Source: Asterella californica (taxonomy: Eukaryota; Streptophyta; Marchantiopsida; Marchantiales; Aytoniaceae). Taken from it: DNA of 64,000 bases. This document shows, piece after piece, positions 33,040 to 46,700 of the stretch; within the stretch, counting starts at the first letter, position 1; every line of letters begins with the position of its first letter. The notes under the pieces are model-generated. The model had not been told where the DNA came from, searched no databases, and was given only the letters and a program-made list of their open reading frames with translations. The DNA lies in the NCBI GenBank assembly GCA_036924285.1, contig JAYKYS010000006.1, positions 22,356,001 through 22,420,000 of the forward strand, written 5' to 3'. The translations under genes and the position numbers were made by a program.

Positions 33040-33958
33040 AGGCAGTTTAGATACTCAATTTAATTTATAGTTTACGCAAAGGATATAATCAATCTATGGG
33101 AACTAGAAAGCTCGTTCCCACCTCGAAGACATCGTAAGTATAATGTTAAGTTCTGAACTCAAGAGTTCAACGTTCCAAGTCTGGATCTTACCATGATTCC
33201 AGTTCGTCCAAAAGGCTAGTAGGAATCTTTCTTTCTTGCTTCTTTAGTACTCTTGCCCCATATGAAGGTACGGACTTGACATCTCTCAGATCTACTGAGC
33301 CAGTTCGTTCTCTAGATCTGGATCTCCTCCTCCCCATTGGATTTCCAACATTCCACCAAAAGTTCCATGATTTAGGTCGCTTCATTGTCCACTTTTCCAC
33401 TACAACACTCTAGGAAACCAAACTTTGCCTTCCGAAAAGTAACTCGAGTTAGATTAACCTTTGGGTATGAAAGTACTGGATCGTGAATTAACTTGGGTAT
33501 TGGCGTTATTTTAGTAGTTATCTTTTCGTCTGACAGGTTTTCCTTTACCTTGGGATCAAATTGACTATTGGGCGGTTAAAATTGTAACTGGTGTGTCACA
33601 GAAAGATTTGACTAATCTGACAAACAAGGATGAGTTGTTAAAAATTAAAACAGAAAGTAGGATGGAAACTGAATTATAGCAAAGCTTAAGGTTATGGTCA
33701 AAAAATTCTTGTTCCATCCTTGAAATCAATTGAATCCAGAAACTCAAATGACTTGGAACTTTGTAGTGGTAGAATCAAATTCTAAACAATTGAGAGACAC
33801 CGGGATTTTAGTCCACCATGAAAATTAAGCCACAGGGTTGAGAATGTTTTTTCATATAACTTACTCTAATATCATTATATTTGGGAACTGAATAAATATT
33901 ATATAATTTATTCAATTTTGACGGGGAGTTTGGAGATACTGGGCAACGTCTGAGGAAT

Positions 33959-33990
33959 TTCTCAAGAACACTTTTAAGTGTTCCTGAGAA
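33959..33990. repeat. 15-bp inverted repeat with one mismatch
   Basis: TTCTCAAGAACACTT at 33,959-33,973 pairs with AAGTGTTCCTGAGAA at 33,976-33,990, with a 2-nt centre and one mismatch. Confidence 0.75.
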
Positions 33991-35635
33991 GCTTAAGTGC
34001 TGTCAGCAGAGGATTCGAAACGTACATTTAGTGTCAGAATAAGTCATCAGAATTGACGGTACTATATGCCGTGCTGCTATCCCAGTTCGCTATTCTCTAG
34101 TAGCGAAAAGTATATTCTGGTAGATTCGTGTATACGTATTAGTGAGTTTGATTAACGGCATCACGTTTCAGTTCAGAGATTTACTTTCTCGCATCTCTAA
34201 TACGTTTGTCGGGCTCTACTCCACTCTTTTTAGATGATATTACTTGACCGGCAATAGCAGGTTTTATTTTTATGTGAAAACACTACACCCTGGAGATAAA
34301 TAAGAGATCGATGTAATAATCTGCTGTAAAGATAATTTTACTAAGTTTTTTATGCAGATACATGGCTTGTGCTCACATATGGCTGAAGTGGCATTTTGAC
34401 CTTGCTTAACTTGATGATGTTTCTAGTTAAGTAACCCAAAGTTAAGGGGGGTGGGGTAAAGTTCGACAAGCGTATAAGATGTGGAGTAAAAGTAAATTTT
34501 TGCGTTTCAGACACCATATCCGGCTTCTGCGTGTACGATTCTCTATTAACTATAGTTAGTTAAATATAACTGCTATAGTTAGTTAACTGCTAACTGACCT
34601 AGTTTTACCTGTTTTCACAAAAACCCATCTATCTAGCTTCTACGCGGACGGCTCTCTTTTACATTGTACTTTCTACTTTTTCTACTTTAGTTCGTATGAA
34701 ATGAAATGAAATTTGCCTAGCTAGTATGATCGTTAAATATTCTTGTACATATTACTTCCGTACTTTCCACTAACTATAGTAAATAAATTACTTTAGTAAC
34801 TAAATAAAACTTTGCTAGTTATCACTAACAAATCAGTAATAATAAGAATAAATACTTGCTATTATATTCTGCTAGTTTTACCACTAGTTTTACCACGATT
34901 TTAGGTCAAAGTTTACGATTTTCAAATTAGAGACTATTTTAATAACGAAATTAAATAGCAATAGGGTATAGTAGCAACTGAAGACCGAAATTATATATCT
35001 TTCCCGTATGTCTGTGAGCTCCAGTTCACGGAGTTCTCGCATCGACGAGAACTGAAAGTTTCGTGGGCGGTCTCAGTTTGTACACGTACGTTTGCGATTA
35101 GGCCCTAGCTAGGGAGATTGACCTTCGTATATATGGAACCGCTTTCTACGTTGATGGCGGCGGCTAGCTTTAGGCTGCGAATTCCAAGCACCTTACGAAG
35201 TTGAACAATTCTTCTGAATCATCAGTCGTGTGAAAAGTTAGCTTTCTCTAGAGACAAATGCAACGGATGCTTGTAGCAGGAAGTATCCTGGTGCACACTT
35301 GTTTTGCGATAGGGAATGAGCTCCAGAAGATGGCGACTCGAAGAAGACTTAGCTAGCTAGGTTATGTGAGAATGCGTAATTCGCGTGTGGAATACTTCAA
35401 CGCGCGCGTGACATTCCACTTGCGAAAAAGTTTAACGCACGATAGACTTTGAGTTCAAAGATCTCGGAAAGACTGTCACGTTTAATTTGAACTCCTTCGA
35501 CGTGACATCTCCGCCCTAACCTGCATCGACAGTCCTGCAGTCTCGGCCCACTTGTGCAGTTTCTGATACTGGGTAGCCTACGTACCTCGACCTCGTCACA
35601 GTTACAAATTTGGATACAGATCATACGCCAGTAGC

Positions 35636-35644
35636 TATATAAAG
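35636..35644 (+). promoter_or_regulatory. TATA box of lipase A
   Basis: TATATAAAG lies 90 bp before the ATG, and the same box in the same place precedes copy B. A start of transcription near 35,665 is inferred. Confidence 0.65.
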
Positions 35645-35733
35645 GAGCTTGAATCGGACACTTCTTCAAACTTCCTCGAGCTCAGGCTGGAGGACCTTGA
35701 GTACCAGTCAGGAAGCTAGGCAAGTACAGTATA

Positions 35734-38700
35734 ATGATGAAGTCTGTGCTCGCGCTCGCGCTCAGTTTCATACCTCTTCGTGTAATTACAACCATATTTT
35801 TGGTAGAGCTGCTGCTGCGGGCTCCTTGTGCTCAAGCGCAAGCTAGCAGCTTGTGTGCCGAGCTTGTCAGGCCATACCAGTATCCCTGTGAAGAAATTAC
35901 GGTACGTACGATCGATCCATAGCTAGGAAACTGTATCTTCGGACTTGCAGCTTCTGTCTGTCGCGACTTCGCAATGATACTTCCGCTGCAGCTTCAGATT
36001 CTAACGACACGAAGTTTGCATCCCTAGCTAGCTATATATATAGTGACATGGTTAAGGTTTTAATCCCTTGTGACAGGCTTGTATAATACATGAACTGCAC
36101 CTACATGCAGTGTGTGACTGACTATCTTTTCCTTCCACTCCTTGAATCGATCGATCTGAGCAGGTCCGAACGGCTGATGGGTTTCTGCTGGGTGTGCAAA
36201 ACATTCCCTACGGCATAGCTGGACCCGGAAATGGCAGTAGAGGCCCTCCAGTTCTGCTCATGCATGGTGTGCTTGTGGTAAGACTTCGGTACTGTTGCTC
36301 AATGCTATTCATGATCAATTCTGCTTAAAGTTTACGTGTATATTATCTCAATATATGTGTCATATCACTGAACGTGAAGGGAATGGTTGTTATCAGGACT
36401 AACTACTACATACGGTTTCAAGACTGTTGTCCTTCTTACTTAACCTCTAATGCATAACGGTGTAAAATATTTGACAGCGTTCTAATCACAGGCTGTGAGG
36501 AGCTCTGATGTATGGCTAATATCACTAATCCTCGTGCTGTAGTCAGGAGATAACTTCGTGGTGAATGGACCACAGCAAAGTCTGGCATTCATTCTAGCGG
36601 ATGCTGGATACGATGTGTATGTCGGGAACAATCGGAACGTCCAGTTTAGCCGCGGAAGCGTAAATAAAACCTTCGAGGTAAGGCAGGCATGCAGGTTCAG
36701 AATTGCATTATTTCTTCAAGCTTCAAGTCCGTTTCTCTTTCTAGACCGTTCACATCCGCGACTCACATCTACAGGTCTCAAAAGTCCTGCTCTAGGTAAT
36801 TACACTCACTGACAGTTCAACGGAGCGAATATTTGTTCAGTTTCATCAATGGACCCTCTCCTCCTTGAAGTTCAAATTAAAGTCATGAGATGATCCGTTT
36901 GTTAATATTATGTACTGGCGATGGAACTTACGGAACATATCGTCGATCGATATCTGACAACTAGCTAGCTATATAGCTCGGGAGATGAGATTCTACTTCT
37001 TTAGAGTCTGACTTTCTTCACGTTTCAGGATTAACGTTGGTATATATGTGATGATTTGAATAATAATTATATGGCACCCGAAAACTGATCAGCAAACATG
37101 TTCAGATGAGGTATACGTGTAGACTAATCCTGAAGAGTATTGTTGATGTGATTTTGGTAAATGCAGGAATCTTGGGACTGGACATGGGATGAGTTAGCAG
37201 CCTTCGACGTACCTGCCATGGTGGATTACATTTACAGCAGAAGAAGGCGCTCCAAAGTCTTTTACGTGGGCCACTCTCAGGTGCCCACAACTTCATGATT
37301 CATGGTTTCAACCTTGTTGTAATTAACGTTCCACTGGCAGGAGGTCTACCCTCGAGCTCACATTCCAAGTTCACACACGTGATATTTCCAGTTTCATGCA
37401 TGCATGACCAGTTCATGGTATGCACCACAGTAAGGGTTAGAATCCAGATCTAGAGTGTGCATGTAGTACATAAATAACTCTCCAGTGATAATTCGATCAG
37501 ATATGATCGATTATGATCCTGAAGTCCGAACTGTCACTATGGAGTTCTGCACATCTTTTGAGTAATAACGAACTTGGTGAGTGATGGCTGGGCAGGGTAC
37601 CCTGACCGTATTCACAGGCTTGAGTGGAGGAGGGCCAGCAGCAGAGCAAATGAAGAACAAACTCAGAGGAGCAGTCTTTCTGGCTCCAGTGGCTTATTTG
37701 GACAATCTGAGCGCTCCATTCTTGCAGCTGGTAGCGGCAGTTTATGCGGACCAGGTACAGCTAGCTGCAAAAATGATATCATGATCTTTTGAACGATGCT
37801 CGTCTATCATCATCTCTATGCGACTCGATTGAAGAAGGAACACAGAGATCTAGATTCTGACTATATTTGGCTGTTTACTATATATTGTTTAGAATCGAAT
37901 GATCGCAATTATGGAATTTGGTTACCACGTGCACCGAAGAACTTTTCTGGAAGTCCTTGCTATGCTACCCCGATTAATTACCACCTCTGAGCTTTGCTTT
38001 GCTTTCAGTACTTGATTATTCCAGTGACACTGAAATTCCAGAGAGAGATGAATCTGGTCTGAGTTTTAATTATCGGTACATGTTTTATCCATCTGCCGAC
38101 CAGGTCCTTCCTCTGTTAGGCGTTGGACCACTGGACGTGAGGCTGTAAGTATCATTCTACGATAGATAATATACAAGCTTGGCATGGATGCAGAGTGTTT
38201 ACAACTGCCAATGACTTAAAGTTCTTTGAAGCACATACGTGCATTACTCCTGCTCAGTCTGCGCATGCTTTAAATTAATCTACTGGTGAACAATTATTCA
38301 TAGTTCACTTAGTACTTGTTTAATGAGAATAGCGAGCTATTTAAGCCAGAATCACCTTCTGATACCTACGTTAAACCAGAACAGTCATTGAACGACCACC
38401 AAACTTGTATATGTATTCAACCGTTCGCCATGAAGGAAGGTACTATCTAGACTTGATCAGGATCATCCAGTTACAATTGCAAGTAGTCATGATCAGAGGG
38501 GAGTGTTTACTACAAGAAATCAAGCAGAAATTCTCCAACTTTTAATCTAACAGCGCCTCCCACTGTATGTATGTACGTTATTGTTGGACATGTGCTGCAG
38601 GTTATTTCAAGTTGTATGTAACATCAACTCACAAGTCTGTTCAGACGGTGTGGCACCCGCACTATTAGGTGAGAAAATGATTCCTGAGATTAATTTCCGT

Positions 38701-39764
38701 TTCTTGGACCTTCTTTTCTCTTTGCTTTCGTGCTTCAGTTGCAACTGGCAGATCATTACAACTCACACCGAGCTAGGAATTTCTGACGAAGTACTACGTG
38801 CTGAAATTATCTTGACAGTCGGTACTAATCCCTTTACATTTGGAAGAACATGTACCTTACAACTTTACACATTCTCGTCCGGCATTCGAATTCAGGTACA
38901 AACAACTACCTCGATGACGGTCCTGATCCCCCGTACCTGAGATACTATCCTCAGCCAACGTCATCCTACAACGTCAACCATTTTGGACAATGTGAGTCCG
39001 AACAAAAGCTTCTCTAGAGCATAACTAGTTCCACAGGATGATGATGATGCTGATGATGCTTCCTACAAGGCAATTAGAAAGCGCGTTTTAATTTCCTCCT
39101 GCTAGATGTTCTCAATAATCTCGTTGGTACTGGAACTTCTCAAACACTTATTTGCACGTGCACCATTCATACCGACAAAACTGCTATTTAAGACAACCAC
39201 ACTACTCGAACAAAACATGCTAGCTAGTCTTTGAATTCGTCTGGCAACGTAGCTAGCGCATACCGATTCAAGGTTGAAACCAATATCACTTGCATCACAC
39301 CGAACTTCGCAAGATAATTTACGCAACAACAAATTAAATAAGCATCGAATTCCGATTCGGAACATTCGAGTTCTTCTCACACGGCTGCTTGGTGCATGCG
39401 CTTACTAGATCATTTTATGCATGCTTGATCATCCCTTCGTTTGGTTGCAGTGAGAAGGTCAGGAGACTTGAGAAAGTACGACAGAGGTGTCCTCGAAAAC
39501 TTGCAGAAGTATGGGCAGGCACAACCTCCGTTCTACAATCTAACGAGGTTTCCATCCGCAAGCTTTCCTCAGTTGTTCTATTCGGGAGGGATAGACCAAC
39601 TGGCAGATCCCCGGGACGTAGCCAGGCTTCTCCGGGAGTTGCCCAACGCTGGAAACCGCCAAGTCGTTTCTCTCCCAGACTACGGCCATGCGGATTTTGT
39701 CGTTGGCTACAGAGCTTACTTGGACGTGTACCCAAGAATCCTCAACTTCTTCCAAAGCAATTAG
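35734..39764 (+). CDS. Acid lipase / triacylglycerol lipase-like, copy A (9 exons, 402 aa)
   Basis: Predicted exons are 35,734-35,901, 36,164-36,277, 36,543-36,677, 37,167-37,280, 37,596-37,754, 38,104-38,144, 38,601-38,668, 38,896-38,991 and 39,451-39,764. All introns are GT-AG and the total is 402 codons plus stop, usual for the gastric/lysosomal acid lipase family. Residues 1-36 are a hydrophobic secretion signal ending near CAQAQA. Family landmarks are VRTADGFLLGVQ, PPVLLMHG, QQSLAFILADAGYDVYVGN and SWDWTWDELAAFD. The nucleophile elbow GHSQG puts the Ser at 176, with Asp at about 347 (SGGIDQLADP) and His at 378 (DYGHADF). It should hydrolyse acyl esters in the secretory pathway or outside the cell. 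The substrate is unknown. The exon 7 to exon 8 join is the least certain and leaves that region about ten residues shorter than some relatives. Confidence 0.9.
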
Positions 39765-39839
39765 GATCGAGAAGAGTTTCTCGAGGGATCTCGCGGACAC
39801 AACTTCGTCAGGTCGATCTCGATGGGATGCTCTTCCTGC

Positions 39840-39845
39840 AATAAA
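39840..39845 (+). terminator. Poly(A) signal of lipase A
   Basis: AATAAA occurs about 75 nt after the stop, and copy B has it at the same spot. Confidence 0.5.
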
Positions 39846-39849
39846 CAAT

Positions 39850-42796
39850 CATCCATGGTCACCCGTAATGAGGCCTAAAACCTAGTACTGCTTCAGAGTG
39901 AAGGGAGCAGAAGTTGTCCAGAATAAATCTACTAGGGATGAACTAATTAGAGAGCTAGCTTCAGGAGATATATAAAGAGAGATTTTCACTGACAGATTTT
40001 CCGTTCATCATCGTGTTCCACAATAATGTGCATGCCTCGTCTGGTTTTGGCCAGGAAAACGAGACGTAATTCTCCATAATCATTTATCAGGTTCAGGTTG
40101 TAAACTTTGTTGGTCATGCTCATAAGATATGGACGTAAGCATAGACTCATACAGTCCTAAGTAACTGACCTCAACCCATGCACTTTCTATTTATGAGAAT
40201 ATAGACAGGTTATTGTAGAGCCTCATCCATGGTTTATTTAAATAATCTAAAATGAATGACATTGTTACTTTTAAACTGTATTGTCCCCTGTCTGACACTT
40301 GTGTCTGAAGTTGAGAATAAAACCATGAGGATTGTTCGTAGACGAATCCGACTTTAGTACAAAAGAGTCGAGTACAAGTAAACAGATCTTTTAAAATTCT
40401 AAGTTTAATTCATGACAATTGGCAAACTCTTCTGGAAAGAAAAGTCTTGACAGCGATACAGTTAGTACAGCGTGCATACTATTCAAGGCAAATAGACAGA
40501 GAATCCAAAAACTAGCTACTACTCTACCCAAAAGCATACAACTCTTCCACAAGATTTCTGAGAGAATCATTTAAAAAACTAATCTCCAAGTTAAACGCTT
40601 TCACATTGGTTCTCCGGAAACTATTCACTCAAATTAGCTAGCTTCTGATACTTCTGTTCACCGTCCCTATGCTAAGCTTCAACCCCAACTATGATTGCAA
40701 GTGCTCCTGGTGACCTAGAGGACTTTACTTTGCGGGTATGATTTAACCGTTATGTAGAAAATGGTGTTGGTGACTATGTCTTCATCCCACTTAGCATCTC
40801 TGTGAAATAAAGAATCAAATTATAACTATTCACCAGCTTTACAAGTTATGATTTCATCTTAGAACAAACTACTAAATACTGAAAGAGAAATGTTAAGATG
40901 AAGACTTCAAAGTTTCTTGGAGCAAAAGAGAATCTTCTCTTTAGACTCAAAGAACATTGTGTGGAGAAAAAGATATTATGCTCTTTCACGCTTTATACTC
41001 ATACTCGGGGTTGAAGATATCTGTGTCGACTCGAAGTGTTTGTGTCCAGAGTAGATTCCAGAAGTGATGGTCAAGGGCAGTACGCATATATACGGGCTGG
41101 GTCTTCAAACACAAATGATATATGCGCTTTTAGTCGGGGAAGGATTCAAACACAAACCCGGATTACGACTATTCTGGCACTTTTGAGATCATCTAATTTG
41201 CTCCTTAGGCTATGAAACATCACAAGCGAATTCTAAGTGATCCAAATTAAATCAAGTGTACTTGTCGAATGCATGATGAAGACAGGACGGGATCAATATT
41301 CCACAATGATTCGTGATATTATATGTGATGACATATCAGCTGAAATAGAGATTGAATTTGAATTTCCTTTCTGCGTTTATGTAGCGACTAATATGCAATC
41401 ACAAAATCTAGTAAAGTTAAGCATTACAAACTTGTGCACTATTCAAGTCGGTCTTTCACCAAGCATTATGAGCATTGCCCGAAATTGAATAATTCGACCA
41501 TGATTATATCACCTGATTATCAATATATTATGATAAATGAGTATATCAGCTGAGCAATGGCACGATTATTATTCCAAATCTTTGAGCATCTAAACAGAGG
41601 ATCGCATATTAACTTCAAGAAACAGCCTAGTAAAAGTCAAGTGCATGTGAGTATATTAGATCAAGTCTGTGTCCTAGATAATAGTATCATAAAAAGTAGA
41701 CAGGAGTACAAAAGGGAAGGAGACAAGTACGTAACTATATATAGGGAGTGGTTTCCAACTCGGTGTCCCTTCCTTTAATAAAGTTAGAAGTATTTTGTTC
41801 TTCAGTTACATAATGAATTCTATATTCCTAACATCATTCTTCCTCTCTCGAAGGATGGGATCATTGAGCTAAAACCGTAAACTCGAAACTCACGGTATTT
41901 TCCTGAAGTGGAAACAACGTGACGAGTGAACACCACACTAAGGTGAAATATTCTACTACACGTACTACTCATTCTGCTCACTGCATTCAGCTACGATACT
42001 CCTTTCCACTTTCCCTCCTTTTGTAAAACCCGATCAATCGTTCAAGCACATGCAAAGACTTGGCACTCACAGCACCTCGCTAATCCTGAAATGAAGGGAA
42101 ACGAAAAACGACTGAATGACTGTAAGAGAAACGTTATCATAAAGAAAGAGATTTAAACTAGATGGTTCACGTCACGGTCGCTGCATTTCCTCCCAGGCCG
42201 ACCACACAAAGAGACAGACCAACATGCACCTCAAGCAATCAGTCGGGCGCCTAAATGCTCGACCATAATTGTGTTCACATATTTCATAGGAGAGGTGCTT
42301 GTCCTCCCGAACAAAGAACATCCAGGCCAGATCCTCCGACAATACGTGTTCCGAGGGGATCTCCGGCATGATGAGTTCTTTCCAGGGCAAAGAACAGTGC
42401 AGTACCTGTACATGTTAACTTGAGCCCCAGAAACACGAACGTTTTCGCTTCCGCAACAATTCCGTGTCCTGGCTGGAGTCAGCCAGCACACGCCAGTCAA
42501 TGCTTGATGAATGGATCCGGTGATCTGTGTAGGGACACAGAATTCAACCTTATCAATAGAGTACGTATCCGGAAGTGTTATGCTAATCATCATCGTCTTT
42601 CCGTCTTCTTCATCCTCTTTCGAGTAAGAGTTGGTCTGCTGTGCACGTCGACTTCATACCAGCCGACAGATCAATTCTACTCGACCCAGGAATTAAGTCT
42701 CCTTCCAGTTGTGGACGTTTTTCCTTCTGTCACTTAAAATTCGCTCCTGGACCACCATTTCCGTTGAACTTTCTTCGTACCACTACATTCTTTACA
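39850..42796. other. Spacer between lipase A and AG-peptide A
   Basis: No gene is supported. The stretch is conserved in unit B because of the duplication, so shared frames such as 41,237-41,488 are not evidence of coding. The last few hundred bases are the promoter and leader of the AG-peptide gene. Confidence 0.5.
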
Positions 42797-43006
42797 ATGG
42801 TTTCGACCATGAGATCAGCTCTCGCCAAGGCTTTGGTCGTAGCTGTGGTCATCTCCAGCGTTGTTGGAGTCGCTATGGCACAAGTCGAGGCCCCGGCACC
42901 ATCTTCTTTGGAACAGTCTGCAGCAGCGGGGATATCTCCAACCACTGCTGTAACCAGCTTGATCGTGGCCTTCACTGGATTCGTCGCGACAGCTCGCTAC
43001 CTTTGA
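42797..43006 (+). CDS. GPI-anchored arabinogalactan peptide, copy A (69 aa)
   Basis: A single-exon 69-codon gene. Residues 1-28 form a signal peptide (KALVVAVVISSVVGVAMA). The mature core starts QVEAPAPSSLEQ with Ala-Pro motifs of the kind hydroxylated and glycosylated with arabinogalactan. A C-terminal hydrophobic segment (TSLIVAFTGFVA) after small residues fits a GPI-anchor signal. After processing only about 15-20 residues remain, as in plant AG-peptides. The product would sit on the outer face of the plasma membrane or in the wall. It lies about 3 kb downstream of lipase A on the same strand with its own promoter. Poly(A) signal AATAAA is at 43,071-43,076. Confidence 0.88.
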   Translation: MVSTMRSALAKALVVAVVISSVVGVAMAQVEAPAPSSLEQSAAAGISPTTAVTSLIVAFTGFVATARYL

Positions 43007-43070
43007 GATCACATTCAGGCGAAACTCCATTGCAACTTCATCAGGAACACAGACATGATGATTGAAGAAG

Positions 43071-43076
43071 AATAAA
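43071..43076 (+). terminator. Poly(A) signal of AG-peptide A
   Basis: AATAAA 65 nt after the stop; conserved at 50,941-50,946 in unit B. Confidence 0.45.
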
Positions 43077-43655
43077 CAGTTAGACTAGATAGACTAGATG
43101 GCAATTGCAACGTGATGGTTCCATCGATCGATATCCGAGCAATTAAGTTTGAGACGGGAGCATGCATGCTCGAGACCCCGTCGACCTGTAAACAGTCAAA
43201 ACTTATATTCATTAGTTTTGTAGCTTAGAACCTGAAGGGACGAGATGGTACAGAAGCTGGCGGGCATGGCTGTGGAAAACAGTTACGGTGCTGGTGCACA
43301 CTTGTTTTGCGATAGGGAATGAGCTCCAGAAGATGGCGACTCGAAGAAGACATAGCTAGCTAGGTTATGTGAGAATGCGTAATTCGCGTGTGGAATACTT
43401 CAACGCGCGCGTGACATTTGTTGAATTTATATCAGGATACACAGGAAAGAAAGCTTTCCTGTAATCTCAGAAATGCAAAGCGAAAGAAAGAAATGCGTTT
43501 AATTGAACTCCTTCGACGTGACATCTCCGCCCTAGCTAGCCTGCATCGACAGTCCTGCAGTCTCGACCCACTTTTGCAGTTTCTAATAATGGGTAGCCTA
43601 CGTACCTCGAGCTCGTCACAGTTACAAATTTGGATACAGATTATATGCTTGTAGT

Positions 43656-43664
43656 TATATAAAG
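43656..43664 (+). promoter_or_regulatory. TATA box of lipase B
   Basis: TATATAAAG is conserved with copy A and lies 92 bp before the ATG. Confidence 0.6.
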
Positions 43665-43755
43665 GAGCTTGAGTCGGACACTTCTCCAAACTTCCTCGAG
43701 CTCAGCGGGAGGACTTCAAGTACCAGTCAGGAAGCTAGGCAAGTACAGTATAATT

Positions 43756-46700
43756 ATGACGTCTGTCCTCGCGCTCAGTTTCATACCTCTTCGTGTAATA
43801 ACAACCATATTTTTGGTAGAGCTGCTGCTACAGGTTCCTTGTGCTCAAGCGCAAGCTAGCAGCTTGTGTGCCGAGCTTGTCAGGCCGTACCAGTATCCCT
43901 GTGAAGAAATTACGGTACGTACGATCGATCCATAGCTAGGAAACTGTATCTTCGAGCTTGCAGCTTCTGTCTGTCGCGACTTCGCAATGATACTTCTGCT
44001 GCAGCTTCAGATTCTAACGACACGAAGTTTGCGTTCCTAGCTAACAAGCTATATATATAGTGACATGGTTAAGTTTTTAATCCCTCGTAACAGGCTTGTA
44101 CAATACATGAACTGCACCTACATGCAGTGTGTCACTGACTATCTTTTCTTTCCACTCCTTGAATCGATCGATCTGAGCAGGTCCGAACGGCTGATGGGTT
44201 TCTGCTGGGTGTGCAAAACATTCCCTACGGCATAGCTGGACCCGGAAATGGCAATATAGGCCCTCCAGTTCTGCTCATGCATGGTGTGCTTGTGGTAAGA
44301 GTTCGGTCCTGTCGTTTAATGCTATTCATGATCAATTATGCTTAAAGCTTACGTGAATATTATCTCAATATATGTGTTATGTGACTGAACGTGAAGGGAA
44401 TGGTTGTTATCAGGACTAACTACTACATACGGTTTCAAGACTGTTGTCCTTCTTACTTACCTCTAATGCATTACAGTGTAAAATATTTGAAAGCGTTCTA
44501 ATTACAGGCTGTGAGGAGCTCTGATGTATGGCTAATATCACTAATCCTCGTGCTGTAGTCAGGAGATAACTTCGTGGTGAATGGACCACAGCAAAGTCTG
44601 GCATTCATTCTAGCGGATGCTGGATACGATGTGTACGTCGCGAACAATCGGAACGTCCAGTTTAGCCGCGGAAGCGTAAATAAAACCTTCGAGGTAAGGC
44701 AGGCATGCAGGTTCAGAATTGCATTATTTCTTCAAGCTTCAAGTTCGTTTCTCTTTCTAGACCGTTCACAACCGCGACTCACATCTACAGGTCTCAAAAG
44801 TCTTGGCCTAGGTAATTACACTCACTGACAGTTCAACGGAGCGAATATTTGTTCAGTTTCATCAATGGACTCTCTCCTCCTTGAAGTTCAAATTAAAGTC
44901 ATGAGATGATCCGTTTGTTAATATTATGTACTGGCGATGGAACTTACGGAACATATCGTCGATCGATATCTGACAACTAGCTAGCTAGCTATATAGCTCG
45001 GGAGATGAGGTTCTTCTTCTTTAGAGTCTGACTTTCTTCACGTTTCAGGATCAACGTTGGTATGTATGTGATGATTTGAATAATTATTATATGGCACCCG
45101 AAAACTGATCAGCAAACATGTTCAGATGAGGTATACGTGTAGACTAATCCTGAAGAGTATTGTTGATGTGATTTTGGTATTTGCAGGAATCTTGGGACTG
45201 GACATGGGATGAGTTAGCAGCCTTCGACGTACCTGCCATGGTGGATTACATTTACAGCAGAAGAAGGCGCTCCAAAGTCTTTTACGTGGCACTCTCAGGT
45301 GCCCACAACTTCATGATTCATGGTTTCAACCTTGTTGTAATTAACGTTCCACTGGCAGGAGGTCTACCCTCGAGCTCACATTCCCAAGTTCACACCTGTG
45401 AGATTTCCGGTTTCATGCATGCATGACCAGTTCATTGATATGCACCACATTCAGGGTTAGAATCCAGATCTAGATGTATGCATGTAATACATAAATAACT
45501 CTCCATGTGATAATTCGATCAGATATGATCGATTATGATCCTGAAGTCCGAAATCTGTCACTGTGGAGTTCTGCACATCTTTTGAGTAATAACGAACTTG
45601 GTGAGTGATTGCTGGGCAGGGAACCCTGACCGTATTCACAGGCTTGAGCGGAGGAGGCCCAGCAGCAGAGCAAATGAAGAACAAACTCAGAGGAGCAGTC
45701 TTTCTGGCTCCAGTGGCTTATTTGGACAATCTGAGCATTCCATTCCTGCAGCTGGCACTGGCAGTTTATGCGGACCAGGTACAGCTAGCTGCAAAAATGA
45801 TATCATGATCTTTTGATCGATGCTCGTCTATCATCATCTCTATGCCACTCGATTGAAGAAGAAACACAGAGATATAGATTCTGTATATATATTCTTTAGA
45901 ATCGAGTGAGCGCAATTATGGAATTTGGTTACCACGTGCACCGTTTCTGGAAGTCGATCCTTACTAGGCTACCCCGATTAATTACCACGTCTGAGCTTTG
46001 CTTTGCTTTCAGTACTTGATTATTCCAGTGACACTGGAATTCCAGAGAGAGATGAATCTGGTCTGAGTTTTAATTATCGATGCATGTTTTCTCCATCTGT
46101 CGACCATGCCAGGTCCTTCCTCTGTTAGACGTTGGACCACTAGACGTGAGGCTGTAAGTATCATTCTACGATAATATACAACCTTGGCATGGATGCAGAG
46201 TGTTAAACTGCCAATGACTTAAAAGTTCTTTGAAGCACATACGTGCGTTACTCCTGCTCAGTCTGCGCATGCTTTAAATTAATCTGCTGGTGAACAAGTA
46301 TTAAGAGTCCACTTAGTACTTCTTTAATTAGAATAGCGAGCTATTTAAGCCAGAATCACCTTCTGATACCTAAGTTAAACCAGAACAGTCATTGAACGAC
46401 CACCAAACTTGTATATGTATTCAACCGTTCGCCATGAAGGAAGGTACTATCTAGACTTGATCAGGATCATCCAGTTACAATTGCAAGTAGTCATGATCAG
46501 AGGGGAGTGTTTACTACAAGAAATCAAGCAGAAATTCTCCAACTTTTAATCTAACAGCGCCTCCCACTGTATGTATGTACGTTATTGTTGGACATGTGCT
46601 GCAGGTTATTTCAAGTTGTATGTAACATCAACTCACAAGTCTGTTCAGACGGTGTGGCACCCGCACTATTAGGTGAGAAAATGATTCAAGAGATTAATTT

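Larger units (their letters stand above)
32261..35287. other. Spacer, no gene supported
   Basis: A minus-strand frame of 70 codons at 33,188-33,400 has an Arg/Ser-rich middle but no domain and no clear exon partners. Two hairpins are listed separately. The right end borders the 8-kb duplication. Confidence 0.4.
35288..43290 (+). repeat. 8-kb tandem duplication, unit A
   Basis: This unit (8,003 bp) starts at CTGGTGCACACTTG and ends just before the same phrase at 43,291. It carries lipase copy A and arabinogalactan-peptide copy A. The other unit matches across exons, introns and spacers, with small indels. Confidence 0.93.

Noticed and set aside
33188..33400. 70-codon minus-strand frame with an Arg/Ser-rich stretch
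   Set aside because: No family and no exon partners were found. Low-complexity composition alone is not enough.
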